From: Saturnia japonica
Lineage: Eukaryota; Arthropoda; Insecta; Lepidoptera; Saturniidae
Direction of reading: 5' to 3'
DNA: 64,000 bases
Assembly: GCA_033032175.1 (NCBI GenBank)
Contig: CM065325.1
Coordinates: forward strand, 9,018,930-9,082,929
Below, piece by piece: positions 9,416 through 22,600 of this stretch. Both the position numbers and the translations under genes were made by a program. The notes beneath the pieces were generated by a model. The model ran no database searches and was not told the DNA's origin. It was given only the letters and a program-made list of their open reading frames with translations. The number at the start of each line of letters is the position of its first letter. Position 1 is the stretch's first letter.

Positions 9416-11017
9416 TCACTCTTCTCTCAGGACGGCGAGCTTCGTCGTCGGGCGCCGGAACACACCGCTCCTCGTCTTCACGTCGGCGCTCCGCACTCCT
9501 CCATCTGGTCCGGTGTAGGTTACCGTGATGATTCCGCGCGGCCAGGTGTTGCGCGGCAAGGCGGAGTCGACAACCCCGACCAAGTCCCCGACGTTCAGAG
9601 GGCGCGTGCTGTCGGCTGAGTTCCCGCGTGGCACCAGTGTAGGGAGGTACTCCTTAACCCAGCGCCGCCAGAAATGATCGGCGAGCGCCTGGGTTGCTCG
9701 CCAGGTACGCCGGTCCGCCGTGTCGCAGGTCCCCGTCGTAGGCATACCCGTCGGACTCCCAAGCAGAAAATGGTTGGGAGTGATCGCCTCTGGGTCCCGC
9801 GGGTCGACGCTCACGTGCGTTAGAGGCCGCGCGTTAATCGAATGCTCGGCCTCCGCGAGCACGGTTTGGAGCACCTCTTCTTCAGACGCACGCTCGTTCA
9901 AAGTGGCGGCGAGCGCGGTTTTTACCGACCGCACTAGCCGCTCCCATGCACCTCCCTGGTTAGACGCGCCGGGCGGGATGTAGCGCCACTCGACGCTGTG
10001 CCGTAGCCCCTCCCCCCGTAGCGCAGGTGCCCATTCGGCGTAGGCGGCGCGTAGCTCGGTGTCCGCCCCACGGAAGTTGGTCGCGTTATCGCTGTGGCTG
10101 AGTAAGCCGAGCGGGTCATAGATTGACATAACCGCACTCAGAGCTTCTCGCTTTGTAGGTGCCCGCTTGCGTGCGCGTACATCGGCTGGTACCCGATGCA
10201 TGGACGTGTTAAACCCTAGTTCATCCGTAGCTGCATTCCAGTATAGGCCCAGGATCTTTTCTTGTTCATGCCCGCCAAGTTGTGCGGGCGATCGTGCGCG
10301 TAGCTCGTCCGGTGTTCCACTGAGTACGCTCGCTCGGTTGCTGCTCCATCCGCGTAACGTAAAGCCGGCTACTGCGTGGACTTCTTGTATTTCCCTTATA
10401 GTGTGGATAGCTGTTTCTTCATCGTCGTAGCTATCCACCAGGTCGTCCATGTAGTGGCTCTGCGTTATTGCCTTGAACGCGTCTGGATGCGTTCGTTCAT
10501 GCTTTTCAGCGTTGCGGTCGCGTGCACTGTGTGCTATGAATGGTGAGCTTGCTGCGCCGAATATCAACGATCTCATTTTATATTTCTGTGGCGGCTTGTT
10601 CCGGTCGTTGCCTCGCCACAGAAATTGTTGTGCCGGCTGGTCCGCTTCGGGTATTCGTATTCTCAGAAACATTTCCTCTATATCAGCAGTGACGGCGACG
10701 GGCTTCTCTCTGAACCGGAATAAAATCCCCTGCAGCGATCGTAGCAGGTCCGGTCCCTCTAATAACTCGTCGTTTAAACTCGTAGTTCCACTGCGTGCCG
10801 CGGCATCGAATACTACTCGTAGCTTGCCGGGTTTGTTCGGGTTGAATACAGCGAAGTGAGGTAAAAACCAGATGATGTTGCTAGTCTGTTCGTGTCCCTC
10901 GCAGCGTACGGCGTAGCCCTTTTTAAACAAGTTTTTGATCTGACTTGTATACGCCGCCGCAAACTCTGTGGAACGATCCATTTTCTTTTCTATCGAGTGA
11001 AGTCGTCGCGGCGCCAC
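9416..11017 (-). pseudogene. BEL RT fused to distal integrase by internal deletion
   Basis: The 533-codon frame starts just before EKKMDR, contains the RT fingers (LRVVFDAAAR, VTADIEEMF) and an intact catalytic box SHYMDDLVDS, and reaches the RT/RNase H connection (MSIYDPLGLLS, near 10130-10110). There it jumps directly to the integrase core residue motif SDNATNF and continues to HFLLG and the C-terminal domain. RNase H, the HHCC zinc domain and the first integrase aspartate are missing, a loss of several hundred codons. The protein cannot integrate DNA. Confidence 0.9.
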
Positions 11018-12312
11018 GGTAGACCTACTTCGTAGCCTTCACTGCGTTGTTGGATCGTTCCGTCGAGTATTCGCGTCGCGCGCTTGTCGGCGTCGCTGAT
11101 TCTCGGTTCGCGGGCTACGCCGAGCGCGTCTATTTTGATGTGCCGTTCTACGAGCTCGTGTAGACTTTCGTTCCGGATCTCGCTGCCAGTGTTGCGTTCA
11201 GGTGCGTATATGTGTAGCAGGGCTTCGCTGTGGCCGATGATCACGTGTGGTGCGGTTCCGTGCACCACCCAACCCAGTTGAGTTTTCGACGCCGCCGGCT
11301 GGTTCGGTTTGCCGACGCGTAGCTCTCTGGATACGATCATCTCCCAGTGGTCCGTACCTATCAATATACGCGGCCTCGCCTTCTCATAGCACACCTGCTT
11401 CACTTTCAAATTGCGCAAGTGAGCGTGTTGGAGTGTGCTTAGAGACACTGTTTGTTCGCGCAGTCGGAGTCCTTTTATCGTTCGAGCTCGGAACTCGTGC
11501 TTCTTGTTGCCGCCCGGTTCGTACAACTTCGCTTGTACAATTTGGCTATTCGTGTACTCTTTGCCCATATTGACGCCTTGTAGTTGCAGTGGATGTGACG
11601 GTCCATGCGCTCCGATGTCCTTGGCCAAGTTCTCGTCGATTAGCGATATAGTCGAGCCCTCGTCCAACAGAGCGTACGTGTTCACCACTCCTTTGGGGCC
11701 CGATATAGTCACCGGACAGATTTTTAGTATAATCTGTCTCGGTTCTATAGTTGTTGCGACAGCCATTACCGTCTCGCTCGTTGACGGTGTCACGTTGTTC
11801 TGAGTTTGCTCTTCGCTATCGCTTGGTCTGTCGTTGTGAAGCGACGAGTGATGCGGACGACGACAGGAGTTAATACCGCACGGCTTTCCTTTGCAGTACA
11901 CACGACGATGGCGTTTGTCAATACATTTGAAACAGACGCCTTTGCTCTTCACTAGCTCCCACCGTTGCTCGACGTTCAGTGCCTTGTATTGCGGGCACCG
12001 AGACAACGGATGGGGCTTATCGCAGCTAGGACACAGATGTTCGGTTTCTGTGTCCACCGTAGCAAAGACGTTCTGTCTCTTTCTGGCGGCGACTTGCGGT
12101 GCGGCAGGCTTCAATACTTCGCGTCTAGAGGTCGCTGTCGAAGCGGTGGCGGGCGCATATGTGTGTTTTAACGCACGGCTCGCTTCACGCATTAGGAAGC
12201 GTGATAATACAACGACCTCTGGATCCGTTGTTCCCTCGTTCTCTTCCGCATAGTCGCACCACCGGGACTTCAGGTGTGGGCTAAGTTTTTCTAATACTTC
12301 CCGAGCCAGCAT
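10990..12312 (-). pseudogene. BEL gag end, zinc knuckle and aspartic protease
   Basis: This segment continues the polyprotein in a second frame. It holds the end of the capsid, a CPSC..H..C cluster and a knuckle CFKCIDKRHRRVYC, then the BEL-type protease with active-site motif LLDEGSTISLID. The conserved linker towards RT follows (ILIGTDHWEMI, LGWVVHG). The frame breaks at about 10990-11017, where the first RT residues (LHSIEKKMDR) are in a third frame. In intact BEL elements gag-pol is usually one frame, so both shifts look like mutations and not programmed frameshifting. Confidence 0.9.
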
Positions 12313-13414
12313 CGGGTTGTACAGGTAGCTCCGCTTGTCGAGATTTAGTAAAACACAGACTGTTTTGTAGTTTTACTGCGAACGCGTTCAGTTCGCTTGC
12401 GGTAGCTCCCGGTCGTGGTAATTTCCGCATATCATCCAGCGCCTTGTCTATAATTACTTCCGGCCTGCCAAAACATTGTTCCAGTGTCCGCATGATTCCA
12501 TCTGGATTGTTCGCGGTGTGTAGTAGCGCTGCCACTGCGTCGCGGGCGTCCCCACGCAGGCTGTTACGTAGGCGCGCTATGTTTTCTATCGGCGAGAAAC
12601 GATACAGCTGCGTGGAGTCCCTCATAGCTGCTTTGAATGGCAGCCACTCGTTGATCGCTCCAGTGAATACAGGTAAGTCGGCGGCTTGGCGTGGGGGTGG
12701 ATGAGTATGCGTCATCTTTTCTAGTATCGCGGCGAGCTGTTTAATATCACTGCTCGATTGCGACGGTAATTGCGAACGGGCACGTCGTTCAGGCCTGCGT
12801 TCGTCTTGTTGCCGCGCGTCGTTACGGGTACACGGTAATTGCTCCCCCCGTGTAGCTTCGGGCTGTGAGCGGAGCCAGTCATCCACTCGGTGAATACGTT
12901 CATCTGGCTTCTCGTTCGTTTGCTCACGTACGTCCTCTGCTTCATCCCGTATCGACGTTAACTCCACGGCGAGGCGTTTCTTTATTAATTCTGCCTCGAT
13001 ACGGAGTTCTTCACGGCGAATTGCGGCTAGTTTCTCTTCCGCTTGTAGCTCGGCGAGGCGTGATCGCATAGTCGCACTCGTCGTCGACCTGTGTGAGCGT
13101 GGCGGGGAAACGTGGCCTGTTCTGACGTCAGTGCGAGTAACAGGTACAGAGGGTGTTCCCTCCGGTCGGGGTGTGCCCTCAGCCCTCTGTGTGTCTGGCG
13201 ATAGCGGCGATTCTTCGAATACTCGGACTGTGTTATTTCTGTTTTGTGATTCCATTGCGTTTCCCTGGCTTCTCGTAACAACCATTGATCTGGGTACGCC
13301 GTTCATGGATACAGATGTCTTGATAACACGTCGTTTCTTCTTCAAGCGTTGTTGTAGATCGGCGAAATGTTCTGTTCTTTTTTCTTCCGATCCGGCTTCC
13401 GAAGGACCAGATAA
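12281..13414 (-). pseudogene. BEL gag, frameshifted at its 3' end
   Basis: This is the capsid part of the BEL polyprotein. It is charged and Arg/Glu-rich with a predicted coiled coil (LAELQAEEKLAAIRREELRI, near 13060-12990), followed by a capsid-like domain that starts LPVFTGAINEWLPFKAAM. The frame is open from inside the 5' LTR; the first internal Met after the LTR is at 13306, and the true start is unclear. Near 12360 the frame is lost: after NSLC the expected continuation lies in another frame (the one containing YLYNPMLARE). The stop follows near 12281. Confidence 0.88.
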
Positions 13415-14131
13415 TATTGTGAATAAAAAGACGTTCACAATATTTAATGTGTGCTAAATTAATAGCGCTTGTTTTATTCTTGTTTCGTTTTACAAAGTTA
13501 CATTAGTGCGTGGTAACAATGTTGATTCTTAATATCGTTCTTGACTGTAGTTTGCTTGGTGATTCGCTGCTTGCTGTTGTTGTAGTATTTCTCGAACTGA
13601 TCGCAGACTCGCTGCTTGCTGTTTTTGTAGTGTTTCTCGAACTGATCGCAGACTCGCTGCTTGCTGTTGTTGTAGTGTTTCTCGAACTGATCGCAGACTC
13701 GCTGCTTGCTGTTGTTGTAGTGTTTCTCGAACTGATCGCAGTACTGCCGCCCTCTCCGCTATATTTAACCTCGCCCTTTGCCTCGCAACCGGTAGTGCGA
13801 TGGATTCCGTGCGGGGTGTCGCTCAGCCAATGAGCGCGCACGCCCTGTGTGCGCGCTCTCGGCAGTACCATGAGTCACCATGCCAGATGTTCCGAGTCTG
13901 GCATGGTTCATCCTTACAACTAGTGAAATTTATACATTTAAACTTACAACTAGCTATATTCTTATTCTAATCGTTTTAAAATACACATATTCACACATAT
14001 TCAGTTCATATTATATCTATTCCTAACACGTATTTATAAACCTTATTCCTAACACGTATTATTTCATTTACTTGTTCATTTTATACTATTACACTATCGT
14101 TATTCGCTCGCCCCGCTCGCTGTCCGCAACA
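13415..14131 (-). repeat. BEL 5' LTR with four 45-bp tandem units
   Basis: This is the right copy of the LTR and drives the minus-strand element. It matches the left LTR almost throughout but has four 45-bp units (13561-13740) where the left has three. It also lacks about 9 bp of AT-rich sequence in two small gaps. The TATA, CCAAT, AP-1-like and hairpin features of the other LTR are all present. Transcription would run leftward into gag. Confidence 0.93.
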
Positions 14132-14371
14132 ACTATATTCAGGCGGACCCAATACTACGCCGATCACCCGAGAGCGGCCCACATCGATCCAGTGTCTGGA
14201 TGGTGTCAAATCTTGCTGCGAGTTGCCATGGACCGATCAACCAAGATCACGAGACTAGCTTGTGATCCTGACGCTGAATTACCTATTGTTGGAATCCTAT
14301 CAAATTTAGATGTGAAATTGATTGTTAAAATGGATAAGAACTCTGTTTTTTTTTTAATTACAACTTTATAA

Positions 14372-16199
<1,828 letters not shown>

Positions 16200-17346
16200 T
16201 ATAGTGCTAAGGATGTGAAAAAAAAATCAATTTTTAAAAAATCGATTTAACATCAAATATATTTTATAAAAATAATTTTTTAATCGATTTTTAATTGACA
16301 AAAATCAATTATTTAAAAATCTATTTTTTCTCACTGGCGATTTTTTTTTATGTATCTAAAGCAATTTTTTTTGTGACAGTAGGTATTCAATCACCCTTCT
16401 TACTAACTTGCCAACTAGTCCTCTTTATTGAAAACCTTTACTGCCGTTATCAAGTGAATATAGTGGTAATTAAGATGGTGGCTCCCTTGTTAGAACTTTG
16501 TAGGAAGTTTTTGTGCCACATAAAAATGTATGCTTCCAGTTTATATTTATAATCCATTTCACATGCACAAGCTATATCACACAAAACGCTACCAGTATTA
16601 TATAATATAGGCACTAAAACCTAACTTAATGGATCTATACTACTACTGTTAAGCTGAAGAGTTTCTTTGTTTGGTTGAACGCTCTAATCTCAGGAAGTAC
16701 ATCTGATTACATCCCATTGATTGAAGAAGGCTTAAAGGCTATATAACATCACGCTACGACCAGTAGAAGCGAATAATCAATGAAAAATATTGCAAAAACG
16801 GGGAGGATTATTGCTTTTGAGAGCTTCCATTGCGTGCGCTGCGTAAATGGTTAAAGTTACTCAACAATCATGTGTGACGGAATGTTTCTCTTAAAAAGTT
16901 TTAAAAAAGTCCGTGATAGACCTTGGCTATCTTTTAAAGTTGACTTAATATAACCTTTTTTATGGTAATAAAATTTGTTCTAACATAATGCATTATTTGC
17001 GAAGGTGTTTCTATAAACATGGTATTAACCTCATTGAAATAAAATATTCATCACAAGTAATTAATTTTGAATAAAATTGTCCTTGGCATCAATTGATTTC
17101 AATAAATATCTTAGGAGATATCACAGTTTTAAAATAAATCCGCAGCAAAGTAAAAAAAGTTTAGCATACGACCCAATCTTTCTAACCCTCTCTCTCTCTC
17201 TCTCTCTCATGTGACGCAAGCGAAGATGCGTGAGTCAGTTAGTTAAAAATAAAAACCAAATACCAAGACATATAATTTTAAGATCCCACCAAAAACTTCA
17301 ATCTCCCTTATATATCACCCATAAATATCGTTATTTATAATTAAAT
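16200..17346. repeat. composite interspersed repeat, copy 2
   Basis: This matches 3640-4811 and 59960-62510 along most of its length. It includes a Helitron-like core at 16634-17242 (starts TCTATACTACTAC, ends CAGTTAG before TTAAAAATAAAAACC). A (CT)n run lies near 17192-17210. The shared sequence stops at AATTAAAT (about 17346), several bases earlier than in the other copies, and an ankyrin-encoding segment follows. Confidence 0.75.
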
Positions 17347-17353
17347 GTTGCGA

Positions 17354-17692
17354 TTATGGATATGTGACAGTGTATTCTTTATAATGATTGAAGATTTTAT
17401 TCATTGGAAGATTTTTATTTATTGAAATAGAGTTTTCGGAAGAGCAGTATTTTAAAATCCATTCTGCAGATTGTAATTGCCTTGCATTGATAGCAGTATT
17501 TAGAGGAGTTTTCCCATTCTGATCCAAGGTATCAACATAGACTCCATTATCTAGTAAAATTTTTATTATCTCACCACGATCGTTCAATGCAGCATAATGA
17601 ATTGGTAACATCCATGCGTCACTTTTAATATCAGCACCTCCAGATATCAGTATTTTTATCATTTTTTTGTCACTTTTTACAAAAATATACAT
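17354..17692 (-). pseudogene. ankyrin-repeat protein fragment
   Basis: The 112-codon frame reads as about two and a half ankyrin repeats: IKILISGGADI, PIHYAALNDRGEIIKILLDNG, and GKTPLNTAINARQLQSAEWI. Ankyrin repeats bind proteins, and the target cannot be told from this fragment. No Met with a convincing start context and no clear splice acceptor precede it; the stop is at 17354-17356. It abuts the end of composite repeat 2. It could be the last exon of an unknown gene, a captured gene fragment, or a piece of a virus or endosymbiont sequence. I cannot decide among these. Confidence 0.55.
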
Positions 17693-18051
17693 TTATTTCT
17701 AATTTACACTATTCTTAATCCAAATTATTAAATTTTATTTTCTGTTTTTTAGTTGGATTTTTGATGAAAGCGTGCTTTTTTAGTTTTTTAAAACTATAAT
17801 TTTTTAACACAATATATTGTTATTACGACCTGTTAGAACCCGATTAAAAAGATAGAAAAATCCTGTTCCTGAAATATCTCGAAGCAATTACAAACTTCTC
17901 AGGACTTCAAAATAATGTTCGAGTCGTAAACAACCACGGCGCATGTTTGTGTAAAAACAAAGTAAACATCAAGAAAAGTCGCGACTCTTCACGATGTTTC
18001 TACGGTCGTTTAGTGTAGGTATGTAAGCGACTCAGACGCGGCGCCGAGTTC

Positions 18052-18902
18052 GATCCGTCCGATAATGACATATAGTTGCGCTGCGTTCGCACATATGTCA
18101 AGATATAACTGGAAACGGTTACAAACCATCCTGAATAGGTTTCTTTACCGCCTTACCGGGGCCCCTCGGTATGTTCGTATGGAAGATCTCCACAGAAATA
18201 TGGACCTTCCTTCGATACATGCCTACGCCAGACACCTTTCTCGTTCTTACTTCTACACCGCGTCGAATCACGCTAATCCGTTAATCAAAGCGGCAGCTAC
18301 CTATGTACCAGTCCCCAATGCCTGCCGGCGTAAACGCCGGCCGCGTACCACCTTCACCGATCCGTTCGACAAAATCGAAAAAACAAACGCGTTTTATTCC
18401 ACCTTCTCTCTAAACAGAGCGTGCCAGCGGCCACGCCCGTGTAACCACCGTTCTCTCCGCAGAGGACGGTCATGAACATACACACGTGCACACCACACAG
18501 GTAACATGGGTTCTTTAGGGGACCTTCTTTTTTCTTTTTTTGCGCTAGTTAGTAATGCGTTAGTTAGTGTAGAAAAACCTTTCCGATCACTAAATATACA
18601 TACGCATGTTACCCTCCTTCCTCCCAGGAGGAGGGGAACATGCATATGACTTTAGGTTAGTAAGCTCGAATTTGTAGTAGTAGGGAAATTAGCCAGATTG
18701 CGACCTATTTGCATGCGCGACGACGGCCCGAACAGAGGTTCGGCCACTCTGGCACCCTCATGCGAGTCGTCCAAAACTTTCGCGGCTAAGTGCCCTAAGC
18801 GCTCGCCCCCAAGTTCGGTGAAGCTGTAAAAGCCGCAGCGGCTTCAGGGCCCCTAAGTCTAACAGTATATTCAGTTCTAAAGAAAACAAAAAAAAAAAAA
18901 AA
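18052..18902 (+). mobile_element. 5'-truncated Jockey-like LINE nested in the LTR
   Basis: The 851-bp insert ends in a run of A and is flanked by an 11-bp duplication GCGCCGAGTTC (18041-18051 and 18903-18913). Its 5' end lies within the ORF2 C-terminal region. The 3' UTR contains a hairpin of CCTCC/GGAGG type flanked by CATGTT/AACATG (about 18605-18642) and the tail motif GTGAAGCTGTAAAAGCCGC, also present in the 96-bp copy at 33839-33934. Confidence 0.85.
18053..18475 (+). pseudogene. LINE ORF2 C-terminal fragment (non-LTR RT)
   Basis: The open frame starts at the truncation point with IRPIMTYSCAAFAH, the conserved region after the RT domain of Jockey-clade elements (usual form RPVMTY...FAH). 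It continues with LQTILNRF, HRNMDLPSI and a basic C terminus. It lacks the endonuclease and all catalytic RT motifs, so only the C-terminal 140 or so residues remain. The frame has no internal stop, which with the intact target duplication suggests a fairly young insertion. Confidence 0.82.
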
Positions 18903-19522
18903 GCGCCGAGTTCAGTTCAGTTTTGAATTATAAAGCGATAACAACGAGCGATAAAAGGAAGCGAAACCACAGTGTAATAAATAACAGTATTGTAAATTCG
19001 TGTAATTTGTAACTGTGTGGAATTGAAATAAATCTTCTTCAAGTTAATCATCGTAATTTTTAATACCCACGGGTATAACAATACTTTAATAAAGGCACTA
19101 AAGGTTTCGACGTTAATAACAATCCGTTATCTATACAATTAATAAAATTGAAGTGTATGTTTGTAATGTCAAAATAACAGTTTTTTTACTAAGCGTATGA
19201 AGGTTTAAACGATATCTTTAAAACAATAAAAGTTTAATTCATAACGTAGTATCCTATCATTAGTCTGTGCTCCACAGAACATTCTGTGCACAGACTAAGT
19301 ACAGGTAGTCTGTCTCATAATCGCCCACCGCGGCACCGCTACTATTACGGTTATTGGTCTATGATTACGGTTATCCAGGTATTAACTAATATTCTGTGGT
19401 GCTACCCATGTCTAATGTTTACTTACAAAATATAAATATTAAAAGCTAATGTTCAAAGCGGTCCGCGGTGTTTTCCGTAATATGAATATATAATATAATA
19501 CAGTAAATCATTTTCCAATAAA

Positions 19523-19626
19523 ATGTCGATTCCACCGCCGCGAAAAATTTCCTCGTCTAACAAAGTGAAACAAGATGCATCTCCACTACAAATACTTCTA
19601 CAAATGGGTTTTCCTAGGCATCGAGC
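19523..19626 (+). CDS. UBASH3: UBASH3 exon 1 (start, UBA part 1)
   Basis: It starts MSIPPPRK and ends in MGFPRHR with donor GTAAGT, phase 2. The ATG context is AAAATG. It encodes the first helix of the UBA domain. Introns 1 and 6 are the longest and hold most of the transposon load of the gene. Confidence 0.9.
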
Positions 19627-22600
19627 GTAAGTTCAATTTCATCTATTGCAGCTCAATGCTAGTAATTAATATTTACTATAAAAAGGTTGTGTACTTAAAA
19701 TAACATATTTTACTTGTATTATATACCTATGTTCTATATATTATATTGTAACGATTTATTTTTTAAAATTTTCGCTTACAATTTTACGCTAAAAGATCAT
19801 TTTTAGAATTATTCAAAACTCTTGTTCTATTCTTTAGTGTTTTGTTTGATATAAAACATGCAATAAAGTCTTCATTGTGAACCATTATGTATTATATTAT
19901 AATTTACAAAAACAATTGGCTCTTATCTCTATCTATACATAGTATAAAACTATAAAGTACTTCCCACTTTTTGTCCATTAAACTACACAACGGATTTTAA
20001 TGCGGTTTTCACTACCACTTAGAGAATTTTTTACTGATTTTTATACAATACATTACATTCCATTTAAGTTATTGTCTAGTAGTTAATTAATTATCTGTAA
20101 TGATAGTCATCAAACAGTTATGCAAGTTAAACACTATTCGTAAATATCATATTACATAACATACCATCACTGTATCCCCAAAGTGTTAGGCAGAGGTACA
20201 CCCACAGTTTTCCTGGTATGCTTTAGGTCTCATGTAATAGCGGGCGAGCCTATTGCCATTAATAGGGCACAGAACCAAACTCCGAGATTCTACTGTTAAT
20301 TTCTTAGAAAAACCCTATATCACTTTGCTCGACTTGGGAAATGAACCTAGGATCTAGAGAATAGCAGACGCGTTAGAACCACTAGGCTAGAGGGAGTTAC
20401 GCAGTTACGATCTATCAATATTAAATCGATAAACTCTAAAATTGGTCACTAGTAAGATCCAGTTGTTTTTTTAACCCCTTCCTTCCTGGTGTCCATTTCA
20501 AAGGACATAGCTTATTAATATTTATAATTTGAAACTTAGGTAATAAAAATTAAATATAAATATTCAAGTATACTGCTCTTATCTAGGAATGATGTTTTAA
20601 TTATAACATGACTGTTCTATAAGTGGGTAAGTCATAATATCAATTTAAGTACTGATGTTGCAAAACAAGTAAGTCTCCAGATTCCTTTTATTTTTTCTTG
20701 AAATTAAGTGCTTTTTTGTTCCAATGATTTTTTCCTCATAGGACAAATGAATATTATGGGCTACATTGATATGTAAATACAAATCTATTCAATATTGTTC
20801 TAGAAATATACAATTAAAGATGTGTCCATTTCAGTGGACAACAGGTCTCAATAGTCAACAAATCAGTATCCAAATGATATGAAATAATTTTCATGAATGC
20901 ATTATGGTTTTGTTTTGTTTTAGGTTTTGATATTTCAAAAAGTTGGTTTATAAAAAGCTTACTACTACTAAAAAGTCATTATTTATAAAGGTTCAATTAT
21001 CAATCAAAATCAAAATAATCTTTATTTAATTTAGGCCCTAAGAAGGCACTTATGAATGTCAAAACACTAATGCCGATTCGGAAGATCTAGACAAAAATGA
21101 GGGTTTAAAATACCATGGTGCAACTTCAGCTTATGCACATTTACTATCTAGAAAAATAAATAAGCCTGGTTACCTTTTTCTCAAATCTATGCCTGATTAT
21201 TACTTTTTTTATAACTTTTTTGAACAATAAAAATTTTTTGAAATAGAAATATTTACTGGTGGTATGATCAGAGTAAATAGATTATAAATGAATTATACAC
21301 TTCTGCTTATAAAGAACAAGGAGGGGTTAAAAAAAGAAGGAGGGTACACTGATCAATTTACAAACTGTAGCAAATATATGGTTGTCATAAAGTGGTTGGA
21401 CAATAAGGGTGTTAGTTCTTGCTTCGAATTTTGCTGGAATCGAAGACCAAGATGAGGAAAAGTGGAAAAAGTATCCAAACTATAATTATATCAATTCCTC
21501 GCAGGGAGCTTGTGTGTTTGTATAACAATGGATGGGTAGCGTAGATAAAATATATCACCTTATTACTTTGAACTGCATTTTGATCAGATCCAAAAACAAT
21601 TACATAAGAATTCTACGCCATCGCCTTGGCACGAACCCATAATTGGCTGAAATATCGAGAAGATTGCAATCCCTGAAATACATATTCTAAATAAGGATGT
21701 TCTAGATTTGTAGCATTTCAGACAACAAGTCGCTGAGACTCCTTTAAAAATCTTTGAACAGCTACACCGAAGACCTTTTGTCCATGTGAATGGACATGCA
21801 AAATTATAAAAAAAAAAAAAACAAAGAATTTTTTTTACTTATATTTATTATTTAGGCCCTAAATAATCAGAAAACTTATGTAAATATTTTTTATAATGCA
21901 TTTATTAAATTCAGGTCTGAAGGGGTTAATTATAATACTATATCAGTAACCCTTGTTGAATCTATAGTGAAGATTCATAAAAACCATTTGATAAGGAATT
22001 ATTGTTTTTTTTAATGTACCATTTATTTTGACAAAATATATTATATAATACTTATTTAGACATAAAATAACTAATATTATAGAAAAATATACTCTGTGAG
22101 GCAAATGAGATAATATACATTAAACAACTATTTTAGGCTGAAAGCTTTGGCAGCCACAGGGAACCGCAGTGTCCAGCTAGCATCTGATTGGCTTCTCACC
22201 CATGTCAATGATGCATTTATAGATTCAGATGAACCTCGGGAATACATATTCTATGCTAGTCCTACAGGACCATTGTTAACTCAACTTCTAGAGTTTTGGG
22301 ATAAATCTAAAGCAATGTGTGGTTGGAATGGAGCTCACAATTTTCCTCCTCACATTACTTTGGTATCATTTTTTAAGGTAATTTAGCATTTTAGTTAATC
22401 ATCTATGCATAGTAGAGGAAATTAAAAATTATTGCACTTGCAGTTTTGAAACTCAGATGTTTATTGAAAGAGTGTTATATCAGTGATTATAATTTTCATT
22501 TATTTTTAAATACATTTCTTTAGGCACCAGATGAAACTTCTCTACAACTAGGCAAAGCAGTGAAGTATGTTGTAGAAAATGTTGGAGACCCACCAAACTG

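Larger units (their letters stand above)
8706..14131 (-). mobile_element. BEL/Pao LTR retrotransposon, complete ends, defective interior
   Basis: The 5426-bp element is flanked by ACTAT on both sides (8701-8705 and 14132-14136), the 5-bp target duplication usual for BEL/Pao. The two LTRs (681 and 717 bp) are nearly identical, so the insertion is recent. The interior of about 4.0 kb on the minus strand encodes gag, a CCHC knuckle, an aspartic protease, RT and the distal integrase in BEL order. Two frameshifts and an internal deletion that removes RNase H and the proximal integrase make it non-autonomous. A polypurine run lies beside the left LTR (plus-strand CTCCCCCC, near 9389-9397). Confidence 0.94.
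8635..14371 (+). pseudogene. unknown 101-codon ORF split by the BEL insertion
   Basis: The left part (8635-8705) opens with ATG in a good insect start context (AATATGG), and an in-frame stop lies a few codons upstream. The right part (14137-14371) resumes after one copy of the 5-bp target duplication and ends in TAA. Without the inserted element the two parts total 306 bp, exactly in frame, with no stop. The left half and the middle are GC-richer than their surroundings, as expected of coding DNA; the 3' end turns AT-rich (NSVFF..). The product has a hydrophobic stretch early (TVVVVSAS) and a central part rich in charged residues (YYADHPRAAHIDP). I do not recognise it. It could be a retrocopy, a single-exon gene, or one exon of a lost gene. 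Confidence 0.5.
17818..19080 (+). mobile_element. solo LTR at ATAT target, split by a LINE
   Basis: The LTR starts TGTTATTACGACCTGTTAG and ends CCCACGGGTATAACA. It is flanked by ATAT (17814-17817) and ATAC (19081-19084). Without the LINE at 18052-18902 and one target copy it is about 400 bp. It is the same family as the minus-strand solo LTR at 32519-32963, sharing TCCTGTTCC, ATATCTCGAAGCAA, CACAGTG and CCCACGGGT. An AATAAA lies at about 19028. No internal domain is left. Confidence 0.8.
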
